A stretch of DNA of 35,375 bases, from contig VBJD01000086.1 of NCBI GenBank assembly GCA_005887995.1, positions 1-35,375 on the forward strand. The letters are read 5' to 3'. Every line of letters starts with the position of its first letter. The first letter of the stretch is position 1. Positions 9,438-17,845 of the stretch are shown here, in pieces. The notes beneath the pieces were generated by a model, which saw only the letters and a list, made by a program, of their open reading frames with translations, ran no database searches and was not told the DNA's origin. Both the position numbers and the translations under genes were made by a program. This stretch comes from Chloroflexota bacterium. Lineage in GTDB: Bacteria > Chloroflexota > Limnocylindria > P2-11E.

Positions 9438-10624
9438 TCCGGGCGGAGACCGTAACCCAGCGCGCTGCGCCCGCTCTCGCGAACGCGTTCGTCACCTCGG
9501 CGTCGCTCATCGGCGACACCCTCCTGTACACGGTCCTGCCGGTCCAGGCGAGCTCGCTCGGCGTGTCGCGTCCGATGGTCGGGGTCATCCTGTCGCTGAA
9601 CCGCTGGGTGCGGCTCGGCACGAATCCCCTCGCCGCGCGCCTCTACGAGCGGCTGCCCGCGGGCGCGCTCATCGTCGTCGCGATCCTGCTCACCGGTGTC
9701 TCGACGGTCATGTACGCGCTGCCGGCGGCGCTGGCGCTCTTCTTTTTGGGCCGGATCCTGTGGGGGTTCTGCTGGTCGCTGCTCCGTCTCGGCTCGTTCC
9801 TCGCCGCGCTCGAGGACGCGAGCGCGCACGCTGGGCGGCGCATCGGCAACACGCGCGCCATCTGGGGCATCGGCTATCTCGGCGGCGCCGTGTATGCGCC
9901 GTTCGCCGTCGAGGCGTGGGGTTGGACGAATGCGTGTCTGGTGGCCGCGGCGCTGTCGATCGCGCTCGGGATCGGGCCGGCGCTCATCGCGTCGAGTTGG
10001 CGGCGCCGCGTCGCGATCGATGCCGAGAGCGGTGTGCCCGCGTCCGTCTGGCAATCGCGCTACCTGGTGTTATTCGTCGCTGCGACGATCCAGTTCTCGC
10101 TCTTCGCCGGGATCGTCGTCGCGGCCGGTGGGTTCCGCATCGACGAGCTCTTCCACGGTGGCGCACCGATCGGTGCGACGCTCGTACCCGCGACGTTCAT
10201 CGCCGCGGGCTTCGCGCTCACGCAGCGGATCGCGCAGGTCGCATGGACGCCGATCGCGGGGCGCTGGAGCGATCGCTCGACGTCGTTCGCGTTCGTCGCG
10301 TCGACGCTCCTCTCGCTCGTCTCGATCGCCGCCCTTGTGGCTGAGCCGCCCGCGCTCCTCTTCGTGCTCTTCGGCGGGAGCGCGTTCGTCAACGGACTCA
10401 CTGCGACGATCGCCGTCGAACTCGCCGTCGCGCGGCGGTCGCGAGAGATCGATCGGCCGCGGATCCTCGCCGCGCTCCACACCTGGCAAGACGCCGGTGC
10501 GGCGGCCGGGGCTCTCGCGGGCGGTGTGCTCGCGGCCTTCGGCGCCTCAGCCGCGCTCCTCGCCGGCGCCGCGCTGCTCGCGTTGACGTTGCCGCTCTGG
10601 TGGGCGAGCGTGGTGCGGCCATGA
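9359..10624 (+). CDS. MFS-type transporter (true start uncertain; GTG at 9359, 9365 or 9374, or a later non-ATG codon)
   Basis: Multi-TM hydrophobic protein: NAFVTSASLIGDTLLYTVLPVQASSLGVSRPMVGVILSLNRWVRLGTNPLAARLYERL..., TM-rich to the C-terminus. Confidence 0.8.
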   Translation: MEVRGVVRGRAPRARSRARSDARGALIRAETVTQRAAPALANAFVTSASLIGDTLLYTVLPVQASSLGVSRPMVGVILSLNRWVRLGTNPLAARLYERLPAGALIVVAILLTGVSTVMYALPAALALFFLGRILWGFCWSLLRLGSFLAALEDASAHAGRRIGNTRAIWGIGYLGGAVYAPFAVEAWGWTNACLVAAALSIALGIGPALIASSWRRRVAIDAESGVPASVWQSRYLVLFVAATIQFSLFAGIVVAAGGFRIDELFHGGAPIGATLVPATFIAAGFALTQRIAQVAWTPIAGRWSDRSTSFAFVASTLLSLVSIAALVAEPPALLFVLFGGSAFVNGLTATIAVELAVARRSREIDRPRILAALHTWQDAGAAAGALAGGVLAAFGASAALLAGAALLALTLPLWWASVVRP

Positions 10625-11076
10625 CGACGAAGCGGACCGAGGCACAGAAATGGAGCGTTACCGCGGGTGACTACGGCCGCACGCTCAAAGGGCTCTCGCT
10701 CAACCTGCTCGTGCGCGACATCGATCGCAGCCTGCCCTTCTACACCGAGGTCCTCGGTTTCCGCGATCTGCACCACGATCCCGACTTCGCCGCGCTCGAG
10801 CGCGACGGCGTGAACCTCGTGCTCCACGCCGATCACGCCTACGCCGCGCAGCCGTGGGCGCCACGGCTCGCGGAGCAGGGCAAGCGAGGGTTCGGCGCGG
10901 AGATCCGCATCCTCGGCATCGAGCCGGAAGATGCCGAGCGCCGGGCGCGCGAGCGCGGGCACACCGTGCTCTATCCCACGAAGGAATGGCCGCACGGCTG
11001 GCGCGACGTCGTCCTCGAAGACCCGGACGGCTACACCTTCGCGGTTGGCGTTCCCGTCGGACAATCTGTCCGATAA
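10621..11076 (+). CDS. VOC/glyoxalase superfamily protein
   Basis: SLNLLVRDIDRSLPFYTEVLGFRDLHHDPDFAALERDGVNLVLHADH...VVLEDPDGYTFAVGVP. Confidence 0.85.
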   Translation: MTTKRTEAQKWSVTAGDYGRTLKGLSLNLLVRDIDRSLPFYTEVLGFRDLHHDPDFAALERDGVNLVLHADHAYAAQPWAPRLAEQGKRGFGAEIRILGIEPEDAERRARERGHTVLYPTKEWPHGWRDVVLEDPDGYTFAVGVPVGQSVR

Positions 11077-11095
11077 CATGCCAGATATGTTATCG
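11071..11095. promoter_or_regulatory. Candidate toxin-antitoxin autoregulatory operator
   Basis: Perfect inverted repeat CGATAACAT-gccagat-ATGTTATCG spanning the antitoxin start codon(s). Confidence 0.6.
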
Positions 11096-11368
11096 CCGAA
11101 GCGGACGGCCCGGCGGCGCGTGAAGATCGGGGCAACGCTCGACCCGGATCTCCTGAACGCCGTCGACGCTTACGTCGCTAGCCATCCTGGGAGTGATCGG
11201 AGCGCGGTCATCGATGAGGCGCTGAAGCTGTGGCAGGAGCGCGAGCAGGGTCTCGCGATGGAGCGACAGATCCGCGAAGACGCGAAGTATTACGACGATC
11301 CGGACCGTGTCGCATGGCGAGAGATTCGCGATGCGGCCGCGGCTCGCACTTTCTCGAAGCGTCGATGA
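11078..11368 (+). CDS. Ribbon-helix-helix antitoxin-like protein
   Basis: RRRVKIGATLDPDLLNAVDAYVASHPGSDRSAVIDEALKLWQEREQG matches the RHH pattern; directly precedes a MazF-like ORF with ATGA overlap. Confidence 0.75.
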   Translation: MPDMLSPKRTARRRVKIGATLDPDLLNAVDAYVASHPGSDRSAVIDEALKLWQEREQGLAMERQIREDAKYYDDPDRVAWREIRDAAAARTFSKRR

Positions 11369-11727
11369 CCGCGACGCCATCGCGTGGTGAGATCTGGTCG
11401 TGTCGCCTACCTGGCAAGGCTGACGACCCGCACCAGCCGCGGCCGGCCATGGTCATCTCGGCGGACGTCCGCAATCGTCTGGCCGACGACGTGATCGTGA
11501 TCCCGATCTTTTCGCGCGGTGCTTTCGGTCCAACACACATACCTCTCGCAGCTGGGCAAGGTGGCATCAAGAAGCCCAGCGTTCTGTTCTGCGAGGAGAT
11601 CACGACCATCGACCGAGGGTTCGTCGTGCGCGGCCCTTGGGGCGATCGCGTGGAGGACGACGTCCTGCGCGCGGCGGTTCGCGCGGTCCGCCGCGCGCTC
11701 GGTGAGACTCTACCCGAGCCGCTGTGA
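11365..11727 (+). CDS. PemK/MazF-family mRNA interferase toxin
   Basis: RGEIWSCRLPGKADDPHQPRPAMVISADVRNRLADDVIVIPIFSR... matches the MazF core (RGEIW...RPAVVIS...VVPI). Confidence 0.82.
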   Translation: MTATPSRGEIWSCRLPGKADDPHQPRPAMVISADVRNRLADDVIVIPIFSRGAFGPTHIPLAAGQGGIKKPSVLFCEEITTIDRGFVVRGPWGDRVEDDVLRAAVRAVRRALGETLPEPL

Positions 11728-12548
11728 TCATCGAGGACGGCCGCGTCGTCGCGAGCACGCAGATCGGCGAACTCGGGGCGCTGCTCTCGATTTACGCGCC
11801 GGATGTCGCCTCGCGCGCGAGCGCGGGTCAGTTCGTCCATGTGCGACCGGGCACCGGATGGGACCCGCTGCTGCGCCGTCCCTACTCGTTCTGTCGCATA
11901 GATCGTCGTGGCGGCGAGGTCGAGCTCATCGTGAAGCCGCTTGGGCCGGGCGGCGAGTGGATCGCGACGCGCCACGTCGGCGAGACGCTCGACCTCCTTG
12001 GGCCACTCGGCACCGCGTTCGTCGTCCGTCGCGACACGAAGAACCTGCTTCTGGTGGCAGGCGGCACGGGCATCGCACCGATGCGTGTCATCGCCGAGCA
12101 GGAGGCCGCGCGACGCAGCGTGACGCTCGTCATGGGCGGGCGGAGCGTCGCATACCTCTGGCCCTCCGATCGACTTCCCGCGTCGGTCGAGTACGTCGCG
12201 ACGACGGACGACGGATCGTTCGGCATCAAGGGCCGGGTCACCGACGTCATGCCCGATCTGCTCGGCTGGGCAGACCAGCTCCTCGCGTGCGGTCCGTGGC
12301 CGATGCTCGCGGCGATCGGACGCATGCGCGATGACGCGGCGCGAGGTCCGGTCGTGCCGGGCCGTCAGGCGCTCATCGATGCGCAGATCGCGGTCGAGCA
12401 ACACATGGGCTGCGCGATGGGCGTCTGCCGGGCCTGCGTCATCGTCACCGCGAACGGGAACGCCCGCGTCTGCCGCGAGGGTCCGGTGTTCGCGCTCGGC
12501 GACGTCGCGTTCGAAGCCGGCGAGCCCGCTACGGTGGGACTCACGTGA
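11724..12548 (+). CDS. pyrK: Dihydroorotate dehydrogenase electron transfer subunit
   Basis: GQFVHVRPGTGWDPLLRRPYSFCRID; VAGGTGIAPMRVIAEQ; C-terminal 2Fe-2S site QHMGCAMGVCRACVI...RVCREGPVF; GTGA overlap with the toxin gene. Confidence 0.93.
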   Translation: MIIEDGRVVASTQIGELGALLSIYAPDVASRASAGQFVHVRPGTGWDPLLRRPYSFCRIDRRGGEVELIVKPLGPGGEWIATRHVGETLDLLGPLGTAFVVRRDTKNLLLVAGGTGIAPMRVIAEQEAARRSVTLVMGGRSVAYLWPSDRLPASVEYVATTDDGSFGIKGRVTDVMPDLLGWADQLLACGPWPMLAAIGRMRDDAARGPVVPGRQALIDAQIAVEQHMGCAMGVCRACVIVTANGNARVCREGPVFALGDVAFEAGEPATVGLT

Positions 12549-12573
12549 TACGTCCCGGGACGGGCCTCGTCTG

Positions 12574-13773
12574 ATGCCCTGGCGCCGACCACGTAAACCC
12601 GATCCACGGATGCCGAGCGCGCGCGTCTCGCCCGAGGAGCGCCTCGAGCACGCGGCCGAGGGCGAGGAGGAGCGCGACGCGGTCGAGCTCGCGTCTCTCG
12701 ACGGTGCGACGATCATCGAGGCCGCGACCGGTGAGCCGGAGGAAGCGGTCGCGACGCCGTCGATCGCGATCGATGCCGAGCGCCTCGCCGACGCGCAGAT
12801 CGTCACGACGAAAGAGGAGACGTGGCCGGAGCGCGGGGTCGATCTCGAGGTCGACGCCGCGCGCGGCCTCCGTCTGAAGAACCCCGTCCTCACGGCGTCG
12901 GGGACGTTCGGCCAGGGCATCGAGTACGCCGAGCTCATCGATGTGTCGCGGCTCGGCGCGATCGTGAACAAGGGCACGACGCGCAACCCGCGGCCGGGCA
13001 ACCCGCAGTACCGGATCGCCGAGACGCCCGCGGGCATCCTCAACTCGATCGGCCTCGAGAACCCCGGCGCGGCAGAGGTCGCGCGCGTCTACGGACCGAA
13101 GTGGGCGAAGCTGCGCGTCCCGGTGATCGTGAACGTCGCGGGATACAGCGTCGACGACTATGTCTTCGTCGTCGAGGCGCTCGCGCAGACACCTGGCGTC
13201 GTGGCGTTCGAGCTCAACATCTCGTGCCCGAACGTGGAGGGCGGCCTGCTCTTCGGTCAGGATCCCGCGCTCGCGGCGGAGGTGACGCGCGCGGTCCGCG
13301 AGACGACGGACCTGCCGGTCATCGTGAAGCTCACGCCGAGCGCCACCGACGTGGTTGCGGTCGCCCGGGCGGTCGAGGAGGCCGGCGCCGACGGACTCAC
13401 CGCGATCAACACCGTCCTTGGCATGCGCATCGACACCGCGAAGCGCCGGCCGATCCTCGGCACCGGCAGCGGCGGCCTCTCCGGACCGGCGATACGACCG
13501 ATCGCCGTGCACATCACCTATCAGGTCGCGCAGGCGGTCTCGATCCCGATCATCGGCGCCGGTGGTGTGACGAGCGCGGATGACGCGCTCGAGTTCCTTA
13601 TGGCCGGCGCCTCCGCGGTGCAGGTGGGGACGGCGACGTTCGCGGATCCGGAGGTGCCGCTCCGTGTGATCGAGGGCCTCGCCGCGTACGTCCGTGAGCA
13701 GAAGCTGTCGTCGATCCGCGACGTCATCGGGGCCGCGCTACCGAACGGGGGACGCATGGTGCCGCGTGGCTGA
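12574..13773 (+). CDS. pyrD: Dihydroorotate dehydrogenase, class 1B-like, with N-terminal extension
   Basis: GLRLKNPVLTASGTFGQGIEYAELIDVSRLGAIVNKGTTRNPRPGNPQYRIAETPAGILNSIGLENPG; AFELNISCPNVEGG; adjacent pyrK. Confidence 0.93.
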   Translation: MPWRRPRKPDPRMPSARVSPEERLEHAAEGEEERDAVELASLDGATIIEAATGEPEEAVATPSIAIDAERLADAQIVTTKEETWPERGVDLEVDAARGLRLKNPVLTASGTFGQGIEYAELIDVSRLGAIVNKGTTRNPRPGNPQYRIAETPAGILNSIGLENPGAAEVARVYGPKWAKLRVPVIVNVAGYSVDDYVFVVEALAQTPGVVAFELNISCPNVEGGLLFGQDPALAAEVTRAVRETTDLPVIVKLTPSATDVVAVARAVEEAGADGLTAINTVLGMRIDTAKRRPILGTGSGGLSGPAIRPIAVHITYQVAQAVSIPIIGAGGVTSADDALEFLMAGASAVQVGTATFADPEVPLRVIEGLAAYVREQKLSSIRDVIGAALPNGGRMVPRG

Positions 13774-14725
13774 CGAACTCAGCTTCGGTCCGTTCTTCTT
13801 GCTCGATAGGGCCGCCCGCGAGCGTCTGCGCGCGCTGGCGACGCGGACGACGCTGCAGCAGGGCGACGTGCTCATCGAGGAGAACTCCACCGGTGACGAC
13901 GCGTTCGTCCTCATCGAGGGCGCGGTGCGGGTGCTCGCGCGTGGCGACGAGCGCACGCTCGCGCTGCTCGGCGCGCCCGCGCTCGTCGGCGAGGTGGCGC
14001 CGGTGCGCTCGACGAAGCGCACCGCGACCGTGGTGGCCGACACGCCGTGCACGGTGCTCAAGATCCCTGGCGACGAGCTGCGCGAGCTCATCACGGCGCA
14101 GCCGCTCTTCGGCACGGCGATGCGCGAGCGCACCGATCTCGTCGTCGCGGACGCGTTCATGAAACGTCACAGCCCGTTGCGCGATCTGCCGGCGGAGATC
14201 GTGAGCGCGCTCGCCGGCCGCCTGCGGCCGCGCGAGTTCGCGCCGGATCAGCTCATCGAGGGCCGTGACGACGATCTGTACCTGGTGCGTCGCGGCGCGA
14301 TCGAGCAGCTTGCCGACGGCCATCGCACGCCCGCCGGTGAATTCGTGCAGCGCGAGCGCGACGAGCGTTACTCGGCCGTGGGCGAGACGTGGATCTACGA
14401 GCTGCGCATGGCCGACGTCGCGAAGGAGATCATCGCGCATCAGGAGCGCGTCCGGACCATCGCCGCGCAGCTCGGCGACAAGGTGAAGGTGCGTGCGAAC
14501 CGAACCACGATCGCGGTGCGCGACCCACAACTCGGCGGCGCGCTCGTGCGCGACGCGGGCGAGCATCGCGCGGTCGTGTCAGACAACGTCGGTGCGCTCG
14601 TCGAGAAGCTCGATGGCAAGCACGACGTCGACACCTTGGTGCGCGACTCGAAACGCCCACGCGGCGAGATCGTCGAAGGGCTTGCCATCCTGATCGCCGC
14701 GGGCATCGCGAACATCGAGGAGTAG
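13766..14725 (+). CDS. Cyclic nucleotide-binding-domain protein with a C-terminal PqqD-like segment
   Basis: LQQGDVLIEENSTGDDAFVLIEGAVRVL...LVGEVAPVRSTKRTATVVA (cNBD-like); C-terminal RAVVSDNVGALVEKLDGKHDVDTLVRDSKRPRGEIVEGLAILIAAGIANIEE resembles PqqD/winged-helix domains. Confidence 0.6.
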   Translation: MADELSFGPFFLLDRAARERLRALATRTTLQQGDVLIEENSTGDDAFVLIEGAVRVLARGDERTLALLGAPALVGEVAPVRSTKRTATVVADTPCTVLKIPGDELRELITAQPLFGTAMRERTDLVVADAFMKRHSPLRDLPAEIVSALAGRLRPREFAPDQLIEGRDDDLYLVRRGAIEQLADGHRTPAGEFVQRERDERYSAVGETWIYELRMADVAKEIIAHQERVRTIAAQLGDKVKVRANRTTIAVRDPQLGGALVRDAGEHRAVVSDNVGALVEKLDGKHDVDTLVRDSKRPRGEIVEGLAILIAAGIANIEE

Positions 14726-14747
14726 CGCCTCGTAGTAGCCTCGCGTC

Positions 14748-15338
14748 GTGCCGAGTCCACTCCCACCGGCGAGCGAAGCGTGGCGCAACTCGATCACCGC
14801 GCGCATCACGGCGATCAACGACATGCTCGACATGGCGGCCGCCGATCTCACGCTCGAGCAGATGAACCACGTCGAGCGCAAAGGCGTCCTGCCGATCGCG
14901 TTCAGCCTCATCCACGTCGTCGGCGGCCAGGACCGCAACGTGAGCCGCTTCATCACACGGACGCCGTCGCTCTGGGAGAGCGGCGACTGGAAGCGCAAGG
15001 TCGGCCTGGTCGGCGAGCCGCCGATGCGCGGTACGCCGATGGCGGACGCCGAGAAGATCCGCTTCGGCAACGCCGATGCGTGGCGCGGGTACCAGGCCGC
15101 GGTGTTCGCGAAGACCGAGAACGCCCTGGCGAACGCGCCGCTCGAGGTCTTCGACCGCGACGCCTTCGACGGGAAGCGACCTGATGATCTGAAGGGCGGC
15201 TTCCTCGCCATGCTCGTCCCGTCCGGCACGATCCGCGTGCGGGAGATCATCGAGGCGTACATCTTCCAGCACGCCGCGCGTCATCTCGGCGAGATCGAGC
15301 ACGCCCGCGCGCTCGTCGGGCTCGGGGGACTTTCCTAA
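14748..15338 (+). CDS. DinB-like / DUF664-type four-helix protein
   Basis: ITAINDMLDMAAADLTLEQMNHV...FSLIHVVGGQDRNVSRFI...YIFQHAARHLGEIEHARALVGL; GTG start. Confidence 0.6.
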   Translation: MPSPLPPASEAWRNSITARITAINDMLDMAAADLTLEQMNHVERKGVLPIAFSLIHVVGGQDRNVSRFITRTPSLWESGDWKRKVGLVGEPPMRGTPMADAEKIRFGNADAWRGYQAAVFAKTENALANAPLEVFDRDAFDGKRPDDLKGGFLAMLVPSGTIRVREIIEAYIFQHAARHLGEIEHARALVGLGGLS

Positions 15339-15349
15339 GCCCCGCGCAC

Positions 15350-16165
15350 GTGGACTTTGAGGGGCTTCGTAGCGGGGAAATTTTCGGACGGTTATTCGCG
15401 TTCTTTTACGTCCCACAGTTCGTGGTATTCGCGCTCGCGTATTTCTTGGGGCTCATCCCACCTGCTCCATGGACGACGCTTGCGTCGGCGCTTGGCTTGG
15501 TGCTCGTCATCGCTGCGGTCACGCTCGACGCCCGACGTGCGCACTTACCACCGACCTGGATCGTGATCGGCGCGGTCCCATTTGTCGGCTGGTGGCTTTA
15601 TGGCAGACGGCGTAGTGGAACGAAAGCGTCAGAACTGGCTGGCGGGACCTCCAGCAAGGATTGGTCGACAGTCCTTTTGCCACTCAGAACCGATCGGTTC
15701 GTATTGAGGACGCGCGTGTCGCCGGAGGAGTGCGCTGCGCGATTGCGGGCCAAGACGATGAGCATCAGGTCACCGGCATCGTGGTTCGCGCCGTCGTCGC
15801 GTGTGCCCCTTCAAGGGAGCGCGACAGCGCAGCGGTTTGCTCTGAAGATCAGGCATGTCCTGACCCGTCCTTCGATGCTCGACGAGGCGCGAGGCACGCT
15901 TCGTCGCGAAGGCGATGTGACGACCATTGAGGTCGGGATCGGACTGAACATCTGGGACCGCGTGTTGGCGCTCGCGCTGCTCGTGTTCCTTTCACTCCTC
16001 AGCGCGCCGTTCGTCATGAGCGGTCGCCCAGAGGTGCTCGCCGGGGTCGCGTTCCTTGTCGCGATGTTCGTGTTCGTCACGTTCCTCGTCCGCGCGATCG
16101 GTCGCGGCGATCGCACGCGTCTCCGTCGCATCCTCGTAGAGACCCTCGAAGCGCTCGAGCAATAA
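15350..16165 (+). CDS. Hypothetical membrane protein
   Basis: Several hydrophobic segments (FGRLFAFFYVPQFVVFALAYFLGLI; VLALALLVFLSLLSAPFVM; AGVAFLVAMFVFVTFLV); GTG start; no family recognised. Confidence 0.6.
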   Translation: MDFEGLRSGEIFGRLFAFFYVPQFVVFALAYFLGLIPPAPWTTLASALGLVLVIAAVTLDARRAHLPPTWIVIGAVPFVGWWLYGRRRSGTKASELAGGTSSKDWSTVLLPLRTDRFVLRTRVSPEECAARLRAKTMSIRSPASWFAPSSRVPLQGSATAQRFALKIRHVLTRPSMLDEARGTLRREGDVTTIEVGIGLNIWDRVLALALLVFLSLLSAPFVMSGRPEVLAGVAFLVAMFVFVTFLVRAIGRGDRTRLRRILVETLEALEQ

Positions 16166-16184
16166 CGCGAGCGTCGTTCGCACA

Positions 16185-16994
16185 TCACTCTCTCTGGAGC
16201 GGATGTAGGGCGACAACGAAGAACTCCAGCGCATCGCGGATCAGCTCGCGCGAGCGACCGTCGTCGTCGCGAACATCGAAGCCGTGCTGACCGGTCGGAT
16301 GGCGCTCGACACGAACATGCACACCGATCTCGCGTGCTCGCGCGGAGAACGCATCGGCACCGCTCACGAGCGCAGGGCTGTCGCGGTCCGCGATCGTTAC
16401 GAGGATAGGCGGGAGTCCCTTCGCCGAGCTGCCGAGCGCCGCCGTCGCCGACCATTCGTGGATCTCCTCATCCGTCACCGGCCGCGGAGACTCGTGCATG
16501 AACGCCAGGTCCCAGACCGTGTAGAAGCCCGCGATCGCCCGAACATACGCCGGTCGCTCACGAAGAAGCGGCGCGAGCGCGAACGCGCCAGCCGCGGAGA
16601 ACGCCCACACGCCAATGCGGTCCGGATCGACTCCCAGCTCGGCCGCGTGCTCGCGGACGTAGGTCATCGCCGCGCGCGCCTCAGCGGCGACCTCGAGCCG
16701 ACCCACCGTCCGCGTCGAGCGATGGTTGAACGGGATCCCGACGATGCGACGCGCGGCGAGGTGCTCGCCATATGAGTGATAGACGCCCCAGTCCTTGGCG
16801 TGCGTGATCACTGCTTCGTCGCCGTCACCGTTCACAAGCAGGACCGCTGGCCACGGCGGGTTTCCGGTCGACGGCTGGTATGCGTCGAGTTGGAGGTCGC
16901 CGCGGCTATCGGTCCCGTACACGAGGTCTCGCAGGACATGCGCCGCGGTGGGAGGCGGGAGCACCGTTGGCCTCGCGAGGATGTCGTCGGGCAC
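16185..16994 (-). CDS. Alpha/beta hydrolase (dienelactone hydrolase/esterase-like)
   Basis: PWPAVLLVNGDGDEAVITHAKDWGVYHSYGEHLAARRIVGIPFNHRST...IGVWAFSAAGAFALAPLLRERPAYVRAIAGFY...HPTGQHGFDVRDD; GTG start, codons from 16994. Confidence 0.65.
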   Translation of the reverse strand: MPDDILARPTVLPPPTAAHVLRDLVYGTDSRGDLQLDAYQPSTGNPPWPAVLLVNGDGDEAVITHAKDWGVYHSYGEHLAARRIVGIPFNHRSTRTVGRLEVAAEARAAMTYVREHAAELGVDPDRIGVWAFSAAGAFALAPLLRERPAYVRAIAGFYTVWDLAFMHESPRPVTDEEIHEWSATAALGSSAKGLPPILVTIADRDSPALVSGADAFSARAREIGVHVRVERHPTGQHGFDVRDDDGRSRELIRDALEFFVVALHPLQRE

Positions 16995-16996
16995 GC

Positions 16997-17845
16997 CTAC
17001 CGCCGCAGCACCAGGCCGATCTTGCCAAAGGTCTGTCGCGGCTCGGCGAACACGCGCACGTCGCCCTTGCCGTCGGCCACCTTGTCGGGCGTGTGGTTTT
17101 GAACGCTGAACTCGACGGCCGAGAGTGACGGGAATGTGTTGAGCAAGCGCTGACCCATCTCGTGCACGAGCTCCTGGATGGACTTGCTGTTGAAGTCGTG
17201 GAACGTGCGCTCCAGCGAACGCCGTATCTCGTCGACGCTCGCGTGCCCCGCGCCCTCCGCGGAGAAGGCGCGTGCATCCGCGTACTGCCAGTGCGCGTCC
17301 ATGACGACGGTGAGCGGACGGTCGCCCAGCTCGGGCAGCGTCGTGTACTGGTCGCGCGCGAAGGCGGCAAACGACGAGCCCGTGACCTTCAGCAAGCGCA
17401 TCCCTTCGATGCCACTGCGGGTGTGACTGATCGCAATGTCGCGGCCGTCGCGCGTGAAGTCGGCATGCGCGATGGCCATGTCGCCGCGCGTCATCCGGAA
17501 CACGACGTCGCTCGAACCGGCCTCGGCGTGGCCGGCATCGAGCGGGACCTCGGTTGCCGTCACGCGGATGCGCTCCATCTGCGGATACGTCGTGAGGAGC
17601 CTCCGGCCAACGAACGTGACGTACGCCTCGAGCGTGTGTCCACTGAACTCCGCGGCCGTCGCATACACGAAGTTCTTCATCGTGTCGGTCGCCACGACCT
17701 CGGTGTTGTCGCCCTCGGTGTAGGAGGCCTTGAAGCGCTCGCCGAAGACGTCGATGTCCACCGATGCGGCGAACGGTGGTTCCGAGCGCTTCGCGAGTCG
17801 GAAGAAGACGACGCGAGTCTTGCCGTAGCGGATCTCCATGGTCAT
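16997..17845 (-). CDS. Urate oxidase (uricase)
   Basis: RYGKTRVVFFRLAKRS...VDIDVFGERFKASYTEGDNTEVVATDTMKNFVYATAAEF...VKVTGSSFAAFARDQYTTLPE; adjacent to OHCU decarboxylase and HIU hydrolase. Confidence 0.93.
   Translation of the reverse strand: MTMEIRYGKTRVVFFRLAKRSEPPFAASVDIDVFGERFKASYTEGDNTEVVATDTMKNFVYATAAEFSGHTLEAYVTFVGRRLLTTYPQMERIRVTATEVPLDAGHAEAGSSDVVFRMTRGDMAIAHADFTRDGRDIAISHTRSGIEGMRLLKVTGSSFAAFARDQYTTLPELGDRPLTVVMDAHWQYADARAFSAEGAGHASVDEIRRSLERTFHDFNSKSIQELVHEMGQRLLNTFPSLSAVEFSVQNHTPDKVADGKGDVRVFAEPRQTFGKIGLVLRR

Noticed and set aside
11078-11727. TA pair as evidence of a prophage or integrative element here
   Set aside because: No integrase, transposase, tRNA or att-like direct repeats seen nearby; the genes are coupled to operon neighbours.
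12551-12562. Perfect 12-bp palindrome CGTCCCGGGACG between pyrK and pyrD
   Set aside because: Short GC palindrome expected by chance in this composition; no supporting context.
11208-13043. 611-aa antisense ORF across the TA module, pyrK and pyrD
   Set aside because: No domain signal; overlaps four clear + strand genes.
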